64,000 bases of DNA from Photobacterium galatheae. GTDB taxonomy: Bacteria > Pseudomonadota > Gammaproteobacteria > Enterobacterales > Vibrionaceae. Positions 8,787 to 17,347 of the stretch are shown here, in pieces. The translations under genes were made by a program, and so were the position numbers. The notes below the pieces were generated by a model. That model did not search any database, had not been told where the DNA came from, and saw only the letters and a program-made list of their open reading frames with translations. The stretch is from the NCBI RefSeq assembly GCF_000695255.1, contig NZ_JMIB01000026.1, positions 94,473-158,472 on the forward strand, read 5' to 3'. Every line of letters starts with the position of its first letter. Position 1 is the first letter of the stretch.

Positions 8787-9167
8787 CTACTTCCCAGCGA
8801 CTTTATTCGCCAGTAGCCCCTGCAGTTTATAAATATTGGTTTTACTGCCAAATTCCATGCCAAAGGGTTCATGTTGACCAGAAACCCAGATTTTCAGTTC
8901 GGCATCCAGGTCAAAATTTCCGGTGGATTCGACTAAGAACATGGTGATGGATTTATACGGAATCGAACGGTATTCCACTTTGCGTCCTGTCATGCCCTGT
9001 TTATCGATGAGGATCAGGCGTCGGTTCGTCAGGATCAGCATGTCACGAATCAGTTTATAGGCCAGTTCGATTTGCTCATCAGGCCCGAGGATGGCACTGA
9101 GCTCATCTGTGGCTTCCTGAATGTCCATTTCACCCGCATTCCCAAGTAGCTTATCCAGTAGTCCCAT
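8787..9167 (-). CDS. Bacterial PH-domain protein
   Basis: A 126-residue protein starting MGLLDKLLGNAGE, a short amphipathic helix, followed by a bacterial pleckstrin-homology-like domain: LAYKLIRDMLILTNRRLILIDKQG and YRSIPYKSITMF. Related proteins are annotated as PH-domain or DUF1696 proteins of unknown function. It is convergent with the esterase gene; a CCGGCTGT/ACAGCCGG hairpin at 8760-8782 lies between them. Confidence 0.85.
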   Translation of the reverse strand: MGLLDKLLGNAGEMDIQEATDELSAILGPDEQIELAYKLIRDMLILTNRRLILIDKQGMTGRKVEYRSIPYKSITMFLVESTGNFDLDAELKIWVSGQHEPFGMEFGSKTNIYKLQGLLANKVAGK

Positions 9168-9339
9168 GTCATTTTCCTTGAATATCAGTGTGCTGACGCT
9201 TGTTGAGTAAAAATGTGACGCTGTTTAAACAATACGCACCTTTAAGACAAGATGCCAGAGCCACGAATTGACAGGAAAGAATTGGACTGTATATTTAAAC
9301 AGTATTTTCGGGCTTTGACGTTTCAGGGGAGGTTATTTC

Positions 9340-10086
9340 TTGGCTGATTTTTCGGTTTCGATGCTCTCGGTGATGGGCCTGAGTGGTATCGCGATACTGA
9401 CCTCAGTGGTTGCTGCCGTTCTGGGTTTTGGTGGGGGGATGCTGCTGATTGCGTTTATGCCCCTGTTTCTGCCGGCAGCCGCTGTGATTCCGGTGCATGG
9501 TGTCACACAAATGGTCAGTAACGTCAGCCGGGCTGTGTTTTCCTGGCGTGAGGTGGCTTGGCCGTTGCTGCCTGCTTATCTCATGGGGGCGGTGATGGGA
9601 ACATTGCTGATTGGGTTCACCGTCGTCCATGCCGCCACCAATTACCTGCCTCTGTTCATTGGCAGTTATATTTTGCTTAACGTCTGGCACAAAGGTTTCA
9701 TGCGTTGGATCAGTCAGTTTGAGTCTATGTTTATGGCAGGGTTTGTCTTGAGTGCACTGGGTCTGTTGGTTGGTGCACCCGGACCTGTTTTTCATCCAAT
9801 GGTGATGAAAAAACTTGAAAATAAGCATCAGCTTGTGGCAACGACAGCCATGATGATGACCATTGCACATGGCCTGAAGTTGCTGATGTTCGGCTGGATT
9901 GGTTTTGCCTATATTGAACAGTGGCCTTTGCTGCTTGTCTTGATGCTTTCAGCAATGCTTGGCTCCTGGTTGGGAACCCATATTCGTCGGCGAACAAATG
10001 ATGAGATGTGGATGGTTGCCATGAAAATCTTACTGAGTGGTCTGGCGATCCACATGATGATATCCGTTGGTACGGGGCTGCAATAA
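9340..10086 (+). CDS. TauE/SafE-family sulfite exporter-like membrane protein
   Basis: A 248-residue inner-membrane protein with about eight hydrophobic helices. The early block VAAVLGFGGGMLLIAFMPLFLP and the mid block GLLVGAPGPVFHPMVM mark the two TauE/SafE repeats. The family exports or imports sulfonates, sulfite or organic anions; the substrate is not decided here. Translation starts with TTG, supported by AGGGGAGG 7 bases upstream. No sulfur-metabolism genes are nearby. Confidence 0.85.
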   Translation: MADFSVSMLSVMGLSGIAILTSVVAAVLGFGGGMLLIAFMPLFLPAAAVIPVHGVTQMVSNVSRAVFSWREVAWPLLPAYLMGAVMGTLLIGFTVVHAATNYLPLFIGSYILLNVWHKGFMRWISQFESMFMAGFVLSALGLLVGAPGPVFHPMVMKKLENKHQLVATTAMMMTIAHGLKLLMFGWIGFAYIEQWPLLLVLMLSAMLGSWLGTHIRRRTNDEMWMVAMKILLSGLAIHMMISVGTGLQ

Positions 10087-10148
10087 CAACGCGTGGCAGC
10101 CGGTTTTCGTCGAAACAGTTTTTGTTGAAACAGATAGGGAGAGAAAAC

Positions 10149-10601
10149 ATGCAGAAGGAAACTTTAGCCGCAGGCTGGCTGGCATATGTCGAAGTGACAG
10201 GGCCTTATGGCGAGAATTATAAACCGGCATTGCAAACCTTATTTTCCTGGGCTGGAAAAAAGGGGCTTGAAGGTGGTCAGTGTATTTTCGTGTATCTGGA
10301 TGATGTCGAGACGACATCACCACAGGATTGTCGTACTCGGGTGGGCGTAACTGTGCCTGAAGGAACGTCAACCGATGGGGTGATCGCCCTGATGCATTTA
10401 CCGGGAGGTGAATATGCGACCCTACGGAAACAAGTCACAGATGAATCTCAATATGCCCCGTACTGGCAGCAGCTGAATCAGGAGCTTTCGGCGGTTTCTT
10501 CACTGAGTATTGATGGTGAACGACCTTGCTTTGAACTTTACCACAGTGTGGATGAAGAAAATGATATCTGTGATACCAGCTTTTGTATTCCTGTAAAGTA
10601 A
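10149..10601 (+). CDS. GyrI-like (SbmC/AraC effector-binding domain) protein
   Basis: A 150-residue stand-alone GyrI-like domain. It shows the family pattern: an N-terminal VTGPYGENY strand-helix, HLPGGEYATLRKQ in the centre, and a C-terminal FELYHSVDEE...CDTSFCIPVK tail. Members bind small hydrophobic ligands or, as in E. coli SbmC, interact with DNA gyrase; neither is shown here. ATG 10149 has AGGGAGA upstream. The longer upstream frame overlaps the TauE gene and is discarded. Confidence 0.8.
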   Translation: MQKETLAAGWLAYVEVTGPYGENYKPALQTLFSWAGKKGLEGGQCIFVYLDDVETTSPQDCRTRVGVTVPEGTSTDGVIALMHLPGGEYATLRKQVTDESQYAPYWQQLNQELSAVSSLSIDGERPCFELYHSVDEENDICDTSFCIPVK

Positions 10602-10688
10602 GTTCGTATCAAACAGGCTCATCGCGGGGTGGGCCTGCTTGATGAAGTAGAGAAGAAAGGGGGTGGGGATAAAATAAAAGCGGCGAGG

Positions 10689-11678
10689 CTAATGTCCGGA
10701 TAAATCCAGATATGCCTGCAACTCTGAAAGTTGTCGGCTGCGCTCGGCGGCCAGAATTCCCAACCAGTCTTGCTGTGTCAGGTTTGGATTCAGCGATGTC
10801 AGTAAGGCTGCAGTCTGATCACGGTATGTTTGCCAGGCGCGCTGAACGCTTTTTATATCCTCAGCGGTGATCTCAAGGTTGAAGTCTTCGATAGGCTCCC
10901 CCTTTAACTGATGGGTCAGGCTGTTATATGTCTGTTCCATCGTTAGATTTGCTTCTTCTAAGGCCGGAATATCTTCCGGTGCTGTGCCTGCCAGCGTATC
11001 AATGATTTGCGAAAGATATTTGTCGTTCTGCAAGGATACCGATTCAATCCGGAACGCAGCGTAGCTGCTGCCACTGTGCAATTCTTCATACCGCGCTTTG
11101 TGTTCAAAAAAATCATTTGCCATCTGAATGGCATTTTTGATGGCTTTTTGCTGTGACGGGGGAAGATGGCTGATCGCCGCATCCTGACGTTTCTTCCGAG
11201 CGAGTTGTTGTTCTCCTGCAAAGCGATTGCTACAGAAGGCGGTGCCAACACCGCTGGTGATGTACTGGCATAAGTCGAATTCAAAAGGTCGCTGATGCTG
11301 CCAGTGATCGTAGACATCCAGCACGGCATATTTCACTTCTGCGGGGGCGAATCCTCCCTGACAGACTAACTGCAGGGTGAGGTGGCTTTTTTGCTGTTGC
11401 GGGTATTGGATGTTCCGGGAGATTTTCTCAGCCACTTCCCAGATCTGGTAAAGCGAATTATCAGAAGCCGCTTTCAGATAAACCGCTTTGTCGGCATCTG
11501 TCAGGTTGTCTGGTTCCAGGTTTCCTGCCTGCACGCAACGTTGTTGGGTGTCGGGATCAAGACTGACCATCTCAGACGAGTGATCGGCCAGTGAGAGGGG
11601 GGTGATAAACAATGTCATCAGGGAAAGTGCTGAAGCCTGAACCTTCACAAAAATAGCTTTACTGGCGTGTCCTGACAT
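10689..11678 (-). CDS. Exported protein with LprI/DUF1311-like C-terminal region
   Basis: A 329-residue protein when started at the ATG at 11678, giving a signal-peptide-like N-terminus (VQASALSLMTLFITPLSLA). The frame is open further upstream but that part looks non-coding. The last 60 residues (VQRAWQTYRDQTAALL...ERSRQLSELQAYL) match the LprI/DUF1311 pattern found in some lysozyme-inhibitor-like periplasmic proteins, without its usual Cys. The middle is helix-rich. The gene lies just downstream of the glutathione peroxidase gene (gap about 140 bases). Confidence 0.6.
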   Translation of the reverse strand: MSGHASKAIFVKVQASALSLMTLFITPLSLADHSSEMVSLDPDTQQRCVQAGNLEPDNLTDADKAVYLKAASDNSLYQIWEVAEKISRNIQYPQQQKSHLTLQLVCQGGFAPAEVKYAVLDVYDHWQHQRPFEFDLCQYITSGVGTAFCSNRFAGEQQLARKKRQDAAISHLPPSQQKAIKNAIQMANDFFEHKARYEELHSGSSYAAFRIESVSLQNDKYLSQIIDTLAGTAPEDIPALEEANLTMEQTYNSLTHQLKGEPIEDFNLEITAEDIKSVQRAWQTYRDQTAALLTSLNPNLTQQDWLGILAAERSRQLSELQAYLDLSGH

Positions 11679-11820
11679 AGTGGCGAGTGTGGTGAATCGG
11701 AAAGAGTGGCTGTTACGATCGCAGGTTGTCTGAAAAAGAACAAGAGGGAATGTGACAATATTTTGGCCCGTTGTGATTTCTCTCGCCAAAGAGAACAGGA
11801 ACAGGCCAAAAGTGAGGTTG

Positions 11821-12405
11821 TTAGCGGGGCTGAGCCAGTAGTTGCTCAATGCTTTGGGTCAGTTTGGTGTCGTCCGGTTTGGTGGTACTGGCGAAAACAG
11901 TCACGACTTTCCCCTGGCGATCGACCAGGTATTTGTAGAAATTCCACTTCGGTGTCACACCCGAATCTTCGGCAAGTTGGTGAAATATAGGATTGACGTC
12001 ACTGCCACGAACCGCACTTCGGGACATCATCGGAAAAGTAACGCCGTAGTCCAGATAGCAGACTTTCGCGGTGTTCTTTTCCGTGCCCCGGTCTTGAAAA
12101 AAGTCGTTTGACGGAAAACCAATGACAGCAAACCCTTGATCCTTATAGGTTTGATAAAGTGTTTCCAACCCTTCAAATTGCGGTGTAAATCCACATTGAC
12201 TCGCCGTGTTGACCAGCAACAGGACCTGCCCGTGATACTGCTGACATAAGTTCACTGTGTCTGTGCTGTTCAGCTTGCCAATCTCATGGTTCAGCAGAGG
12301 CGGGCAGTCAGATTGGGCTGCCTGAACTGGAATAAAGGCCAACAGTGACGATACGAGAATCGTGGCTTTGATGAGATGTCTGACAAATGAGCGTTGCATA
12401 AGCAT
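11821..12405 (-). CDS. Periplasmic glutathione peroxidase-family protein
   Basis: A 194-residue thiol peroxidase with an N-terminal signal peptide (cut near VQA-AQ, about residue 30). The active site NTASQCGFT gives peroxidatic Cys71, and PKWNFYKYLVD supplies the Trp and Asn of the catalytic tetrad. The usual PCNQF block is instead FPSNDF, so the tetrad Gln is replaced by Asp and the usual resolving-type Cys by Ser. The likely role is removing peroxides in the periplasm; the electron donor is unknown. Confidence 0.85.
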   Translation of the reverse strand: MLMQRSFVRHLIKATILVSSLLAFIPVQAAQSDCPPLLNHEIGKLNSTDTVNLCQQYHGQVLLLVNTASQCGFTPQFEGLETLYQTYKDQGFAVIGFPSNDFFQDRGTEKNTAKVCYLDYGVTFPMMSRSAVRGSDVNPIFHQLAEDSGVTPKWNFYKYLVDRQGKVVTVFASTTKPDDTKLTQSIEQLLAQPR

Positions 12406-12956
12406 TTCCTGTCTGTGGCGGCCAAATGATGTTGATGATCGTTCGAATCGCTATTGTGTTCAATTTAAGCACTAAATGATAGCAACACGATCATTTCAGC
12501 AGGAATTTCTGATGTGCTTGCCTGATTGATAAGCAGTTTCTCAGAAATTTACCCTGGCACAGGGCTGGTTGGTTGCGCGAAAGCATGAGCGTCGGGAATT
12601 TTTAGTGTACAGCGATCACATGAAAAAGTGTGTCGCGTCTCTTAGGGGGCATAAATCACTCATTTTTCATCTGATACTGATGAAAATTATCAGTTTTTTT
12701 GTTTAAAACGGTGCTTATGATTTAATTTTTCAGGAAACAACAGATTAACTGGCTCAATCAAACAAAATAATTTTTAAAAGTGCGCTGTTGCGTGCTTTTT
12801 TGTTTTTATTTGTTAAAAAATTGTCATGACAATGATCAATTTATTTAACATCTGTGTGTAAAAAAATGCTCGAGTTGGCAAATACTCAATGCGGTGCAAT
12901 CAGCCGTATTTGCACATCACGCTTCCTAAAACTGAGCATATTGATAATTAAGAAGA
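12406..12956. other. 550-base AT-rich intergenic region
   Basis: No ORF of note is seen between the glutathione peroxidase and lipase genes. The right half is AT-rich. A weak hairpin (CTGATA 12671, TATCAG 12688) with T-run lies at 12671-12700. A perfect 14-base palindrome, ATTGTCATGACAAT, lies at 12820-12833, about 125 bases before the lipase start, and is the best operator candidate. Confidence 0.5.
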
Positions 12957-14012
12957 ATGACGATGATGAAGAAATATCCAATCTACCTTTCAATGGCGGC
13001 CGTTCTCATGACGGGATCTGCGCAGGCAGCGCTGAACGATTATGCGGTGGTTCTGGTCCATGGTTTTCAGGCTGATCAGCTAAAGTCAAAGCCGGGCAGC
13101 GCACAAGTTGCGACAGAAGGCGCTGAGTATTGGCAGGAGTTCTGGCTGGCTCGTGCAGATGCCCGGATTGACTGGCCGTCGCATGAGCGGATCGAAGGGA
13201 AAATTGCTACTGATTATCTGTGGCCGAAACTGAAGGAACTCTCGCAGAAAGGAACCTGTCAGGCGGGGTGCGTGTTCGTCACACACTCGACCGGGGATCT
13301 GGTCACCCGTTATCTGATTGATAATCAGGCTAACTGGCTGCTGAATGCAGGGCTGGAACCCTTGAATATTGTTGCGACTTATGACTTTGCCGGTGCTGGT
13401 GGTGGTTCCGAGTTAGGAGATATGGTCGTGAATGTCGCCGAAGGGGGCGGGGCTTGGAATGCAACCCTGCGATACGCGCTTTCGCTGTGGCTGGGCGAGA
13501 TTCCAGATCGTCAGAATACAGGGGTGCTCAACGATTTACGTGTTGCGAATGCCCGTCAGCTGTCAGCGTTACCAGACAGTCGGGTGCCGCGGTTACGCTT
13601 TGCCGGAGACAGCAGTGATTACCTGGGCGTGACATCAGGTTTCCTGCCGGGTCACGATGATGGCGTGGTCGCCAGCCACTCTGCCTGTGGGGCCAGCGCA
13701 GCCGGAGATTTCAGCAGTTGTTCAGTGCATGTGGCCTATAACGGTAAGCTGGCCACTCAGTCGGACGGTGTGAGTCGGTTTATGCCGTATCACTATCCAT
13801 TGCTGATGGGGGAAGATTACAGTCACCGTGGCTTGATCAGCCGTCGTCATGAGGGGGAGGTGACAACAGCTACCGCTCAGGCAACCCTGTTGGATGGTCA
13901 AGTGATTCGTGTGAATTCGACAGATGAATGGTACTGGCTGAATGGTCATTATTACCGTTATGTCGATGGTTCAGACTCGAAAACGATCTCTGAGCTTGCC
14001 TATAACTTTTAA
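12957..14012 (+). CDS. Secreted lipase-like alpha/beta hydrolase
   Basis: A 351-residue protein with a Sec signal peptide (MAAVLMTGSAQA, cut after about residue 25). VVLVHGF (31-37) is the oxyanion segment, and VTHSTGDLVTRY holds the nucleophilic Ser111 in a THSTG elbow, a variant of GxSxG seen in lipases. The HDDGVV and YHYPLLMGEDYSH regions probably give the acid and His. CQAGC and CGASAAGDFSSC suggest disulfides. It is expected to be exported to the periplasm or medium and to act on lipids or esters. The start could also be one of the nearby ATGs at 12963 or 12966. Confidence 0.8.
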   Translation: MTMMKKYPIYLSMAAVLMTGSAQAALNDYAVVLVHGFQADQLKSKPGSAQVATEGAEYWQEFWLARADARIDWPSHERIEGKIATDYLWPKLKELSQKGTCQAGCVFVTHSTGDLVTRYLIDNQANWLLNAGLEPLNIVATYDFAGAGGGSELGDMVVNVAEGGGAWNATLRYALSLWLGEIPDRQNTGVLNDLRVANARQLSALPDSRVPRLRFAGDSSDYLGVTSGFLPGHDDGVVASHSACGASAAGDFSSCSVHVAYNGKLATQSDGVSRFMPYHYPLLMGEDYSHRGLISRRHEGEVTTATAQATLLDGQVIRVNSTDEWYWLNGHYYRYVDGSDSKTISELAYNF

Positions 14013-14026
14013 TCATGACTTTGTTC

Positions 14027-14055
14027 AGGCTTTGGTTCTGACCGAAGCCTTTTTT
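14027..14055 (+). terminator. Terminator after the lipase gene
   Basis: AGGCTTTGGT pairs with ACCGAAGCCT around a TCTG loop (one G-T pair) and runs into TTTTT. It lies between the lipase gene and the next gene, so the latter would need read-through or its own promoter. Confidence 0.85.
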
Positions 14056-14069
14056 AGTGAATCGTTACT

Positions 14070-15149
14070 ATGAAGAAGCGAAACGTGGCTGTTTTGTTGA
14101 CGGGAGTGAGCATCCTGATTTGGGGGGTGTCAGCAGTGTGGCCGGAAAAACAGTTTCATCATCCCATCGCAGAGGTTAATCCGCCTCAGCCCTCGCCTGA
14201 AAATGCGAGGTCGGAAGAGCGTGCTCAGCTGGTGTCGGCCAACCCTGTCGTGCCTTCGGAGAGCAATGCGCAAAGCAAAATGAACCCTGAACCTGAATTG
14301 CGGTTGCCAGTTGCGATGCAAACGGAGTTTACGATCATCTCGAAAACGTATGCGGCTGAATTGTCCTATCCGGCATATTCTCGGCCGTTGACTGCGCAGG
14401 ACATCCAATGGCTGGAGCCGAATCGCTATATGCCGGTGAATGCGCCGGTACTGGATGGGAATGATTCAGCAGCTTTAGTGCTGACAAAGTACAGACATTT
14501 TTATCCGGAAGAGATCAAACTCAGTGTGCAGAGTGGATTGCCTGTGGTCGGGATGAACGTTGAGCTGTTTGATTTGGTCACAGATGAACACCTGGCTGGT
14601 GAGCAGGTGCAGGGGCGGCAGGTTGTGATACCTTCTGGAGCGCATTGGCCTGATGAAATTCGTGTGAAAGCGAGCGTGGACTTTTCGACCGGGACAGACA
14701 TTCTGAGCGCAGACTTTCGGTTCTATGTACCGGTCGCTGAGGTGATTCAGGTCGCCAGACCCACCGTCTCTGGTGCAAATGTTAACATCCCGGTGATATT
14801 GGCCGTGAAGAAGGCTGGAATTTACCGGGTACGAGCCAACCTGTTTACAATCAACGGACAACCTGTTGCCGTGTTAACGGCGAAGCAAAAACTGGCTGCC
14901 GGAGATCAGATCCTGACTTTGCAGGCGCATCAGCAGGTGCTTGCTGGTGCGGGGGAGTATGAACTCAGAACAGTTCAGGTCGAAAAAATGTCCGGTTTTC
15001 CCGGAGAGAAAACTCAGTATGGCACCAGTGTTCAACCCAACTGGCCTTTGGGGCACATTGATACGTCGCTATTGACTGAGGAGCCTTATATTCCCACCGA
15101 AGATGAACAGCAGCGCATGAACTTTCTGCAAAACGCAGCATCAGGCTGA
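14070..15149 (+). CDS. Membrane-anchored periplasmic protein of unknown function
   Basis: A 359-residue protein with an N-terminal anchor or signal (VAVLLTGVSILIWGVSAVW), then a Pro/Glu/Ser-rich linker to about residue 75 and a beta-rich periplasmic part. No family is recognised. The position 57 bases after a secreted lipase gene, and the anchor-plus-linker topology, recall lipase foldases, but no foldase sequence motif is seen, so that link is only positional. A terminator hairpin separates it from the lipase gene. Its stop overlaps the LysR gene end by 9 bases tail to tail. Confidence 0.6.
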   Translation: MKKRNVAVLLTGVSILIWGVSAVWPEKQFHHPIAEVNPPQPSPENARSEERAQLVSANPVVPSESNAQSKMNPEPELRLPVAMQTEFTIISKTYAAELSYPAYSRPLTAQDIQWLEPNRYMPVNAPVLDGNDSAALVLTKYRHFYPEEIKLSVQSGLPVVGMNVELFDLVTDEHLAGEQVQGRQVVIPSGAHWPDEIRVKASVDFSTGTDILSADFRFYVPVAEVIQVARPTVSGANVNIPVILAVKKAGIYRVRANLFTINGQPVAVLTAKQKLAAGDQILTLQAHQQVLAGAGEYELRTVQVEKMSGFPGEKTQYGTSVQPNWPLGHIDTSLLTEEPYIPTEDEQQRMNFLQNAASG

Positions 15150-16028
15150 CGCCTGTGGTGAAACGTCACTGAGTATCCAGTCGAACAGTAAAGTCAGGGA
15201 AGGATTCGGTGCGGTGTTTGGCCGAACCAGAGAGTAGCACTTCCCTGACGCAACACGCTGCGGGTAAGGCAGGATCAAGCGGCCTGCATCCAGATCCTGC
15301 TGAGCCAGCGTGACATCACCGACCGCAATCCCAAACCCCTGAATTGCGGCACTTACCGCCAGATCGAGTGTGGCAAAATGCTGGTTCTGGACGGCAAGCT
15401 GCCCGTCATATCCCGTATGCTCAAGCCATAACATCCAGTCTGAGTGCTGCGGGGTGGCGTGCAGCCAGGTGTATCTGTGCAGCGCGCCCAGTTCGACGGG
15501 GAGTGATTCCTGGCTGAAAAGTGAAGGGGAGCACATGGGGGATAAATACTCATCAAAGAGCCTGAATGCTTTCGTGTCTTTCTGTGGCGGCTGTTCCGCG
15601 TAGCAGATGGCGGCATCAAAAGGCTCAGTGGCAAAACTGACGCTGTGCATGATGGCTGAAGTTAATTCGACATCAATTTCCGGGTGCGCCTGTTGAAATG
15701 ACATCAGCTTGGGTAATAGCCAGGCGGTAATACAGCTTGGCGCTTTTAGTTTGATCTGCTGCTTTTCATTCGAAACCTGTTCGACTGCTTTTTGCAACTG
15801 AGTGACAACCTGCTGAACCAAAGGGAGAAACTCAAGCCCTTTCGGGGTCAGGATCAGACCGCGGGCATGACGCTGGAAAAGACGAACGTTGAGTTGCTCT
15901 TCCAGCGCCTGAATCTGGCGGCTCACGGCACCTTGTGTCACATTCAGGTGTTTTGCCGCCGCCGTAAAGTTGAGGTGTTCCGCTGTGATCAGAAAGGCAT
16001 GGAGTTCTCGGGTTGAAGGCAGTCTCAT
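15141..16028 (-). CDS. LysR-family transcriptional regulator (GcvA-like)
   Basis: A 295-residue regulator. The winged HTH occupies residues 5-64 (ELHAFLITAEHLNFTAAAKHLNVTQGAVSRQI, then ALEEQLNVRLFQR), and the rest is a periplasmic-binding-protein-like effector domain ending in SLTLLFDWI. The sequence looks like the GcvA subgroup. It is divergent from the aminotransferase gene at 16229 and is the obvious candidate to control it and the linked binding protein; the inducer may be an amino acid. Confidence 0.9.
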   Translation of the reverse strand: MRLPSTRELHAFLITAEHLNFTAAAKHLNVTQGAVSRQIQALEEQLNVRLFQRHARGLILTPKGLEFLPLVQQVVTQLQKAVEQVSNEKQQIKLKAPSCITAWLLPKLMSFQQAHPEIDVELTSAIMHSVSFATEPFDAAICYAEQPPQKDTKAFRLFDEYLSPMCSPSLFSQESLPVELGALHRYTWLHATPQHSDWMLWLEHTGYDGQLAVQNQHFATLDLAVSAAIQGFGIAVGDVTLAQQDLDAGRLILPYPQRVASGKCYSLVRPNTAPNPSLTLLFDWILSDVSPQASA

Positions 16029-16228
16029 CGGTCACATCATCTCTGTTTCGCTGTGTCAGTTAAGCCATGTGTTTTTCTCATGGCTAGTATGCCGACTTTT
16101 CGATTCTTCTTTCAATGAGATTTGTTTAATTTATGTAAACGGAAGATATAAAGCCGCTCAAGATGAATCTTTAATCGGAAATGTGCGCTTGGGCTTGCTA
16201 TTCATGCATTGCGAAGAGGTATGCTGTG

Positions 16229-17335
16229 ATGTCATTAGCAACAAAACTGGTTCCTGAGGTGGTAAAAAATCTCATACCCTATCAGTCTGCGCGCCGGATC
16301 GGCGGTCAGGGACATATCTGGTTGAATGCCAATGAGCTTGAACAGAGTGAGCGCTATGGTGAATCCGAAAGTTATAACCGCTATCCGGACTTTTTGCCGC
16401 AACTCATAGAACAGGCTTATCTGGATTACAGTGGCAGTGATTTCTTAACAGGCCGTGCTTTGCAATGCGAGACGCTGGCTGTCCGCGGAGCGGATGAAGC
16501 CATCGATTTGCTGATTCGAACTTTTTGTCAGCCCGGTGAGGATCAGATCGTTATTTGTCCGCCAACCTATGCTATGTATGAGTTTTGTGCAGATTCGATT
16601 GCACTGAAGACTGTTAAGGTGCCATTGACAGATGATTTTGGGCTGGATGTGGCTGCAGTGAAGCCGCATCTGAAAAACAGTAAGATTCTGTTTTTATGTT
16701 CCCCGAATAACCCGACGGGGAATGTGATTCCACAGGAAGATATTGTCACGTTGCTTGAAGCGGGTAAGGCGTCGACACTGGTGGTCGTGGATGAGGCCTA
16801 TATTGAGTTTGCTCCGCAGACCAGTGTGGCGCATCTGATCGCAGACTACCCCAATCTGGTTGTGATCCGTACACTGTCTAAGGCTTTTGGGTTGGCATCC
16901 ATTCGTGTTGGTTTTGTTCTGGCAGACAAAAGTGTGATGGATTATGTGGCGCGACTGATTCCGCCTTATCCGATTGCGGACCCCAGTGCGCTGATTGCGC
17001 AAAAAGCACTGCAAGAAGAGGGTCTTGCAGCGATGCGCAGACAGGCTAACACTTTGATCGCGATAAGAGACGGGTTTGTGGAAGCGGTGTCGGCCCTCCC
17101 ATTTGTGGCGCAGGTTTACCCTTCTTCGACCAATTTTGTACTGGTCCGGTTTAAAACCGATGACTGCCTTTATGATTATTTGCTGCAAAAAGGCATCGTG
17201 ACCCGGAATCAGTCGCATGATCCGCGTCTGGCCCGCTGCGTGCGAATTTCGATTGGAACTCAGGCCAGTATGGCTGAGACACTCCAGGCGCTGAAAGATT
17301 ATCCATTTGATCCAAAAAAGATAACGACGGTGTAA
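16229..17335 (+). CDS. HisC-like PLP-dependent aminotransferase
   Basis: A 368-residue fold-type I aminotransferase of the histidinol-phosphate group. Key blocks are LNANE near the N-terminus, YNRYPD, SPNNPTGN (158-165), VVDEAYIEF (187-194) and RTLSKAFGLASIRVG with the PLP Lys at 218. It is not inside a his operon: it sits 12 bases before an amino-acid binding protein and is divergent from a LysR regulator. A role in using an aromatic or basic amino acid is therefore as likely as histidine synthesis. ATG 16229 has AAGAGG upstream. Confidence 0.85.
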   Translation: MSLATKLVPEVVKNLIPYQSARRIGGQGHIWLNANELEQSERYGESESYNRYPDFLPQLIEQAYLDYSGSDFLTGRALQCETLAVRGADEAIDLLIRTFCQPGEDQIVICPPTYAMYEFCADSIALKTVKVPLTDDFGLDVAAVKPHLKNSKILFLCSPNNPTGNVIPQEDIVTLLEAGKASTLVVVDEAYIEFAPQTSVAHLIADYPNLVVIRTLSKAFGLASIRVGFVLADKSVMDYVARLIPPYPIADPSALIAQKALQEEGLAAMRRQANTLIAIRDGFVEAVSALPFVAQVYPSSTNFVLVRFKTDDCLYDYLLQKGIVTRNQSHDPRLARCVRISIGTQASMAETLQALKDYPFDPKKITTV

Positions 17336-17347
17336 GAGGGAATGACA

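Noticed and set aside
14070..15149. Lipase-specific foldase (Lif)
   Set aside because: Only the position after a lipase gene and the anchor-plus-linker topology agree; no foldase motif was seen, and a terminator separates the genes.
16229..17335. hisC of the histidine operon
   Set aside because: No other his genes are adjacent; partners are a LysR regulator and a periplasmic binding protein, so only a HisC-like call is made.
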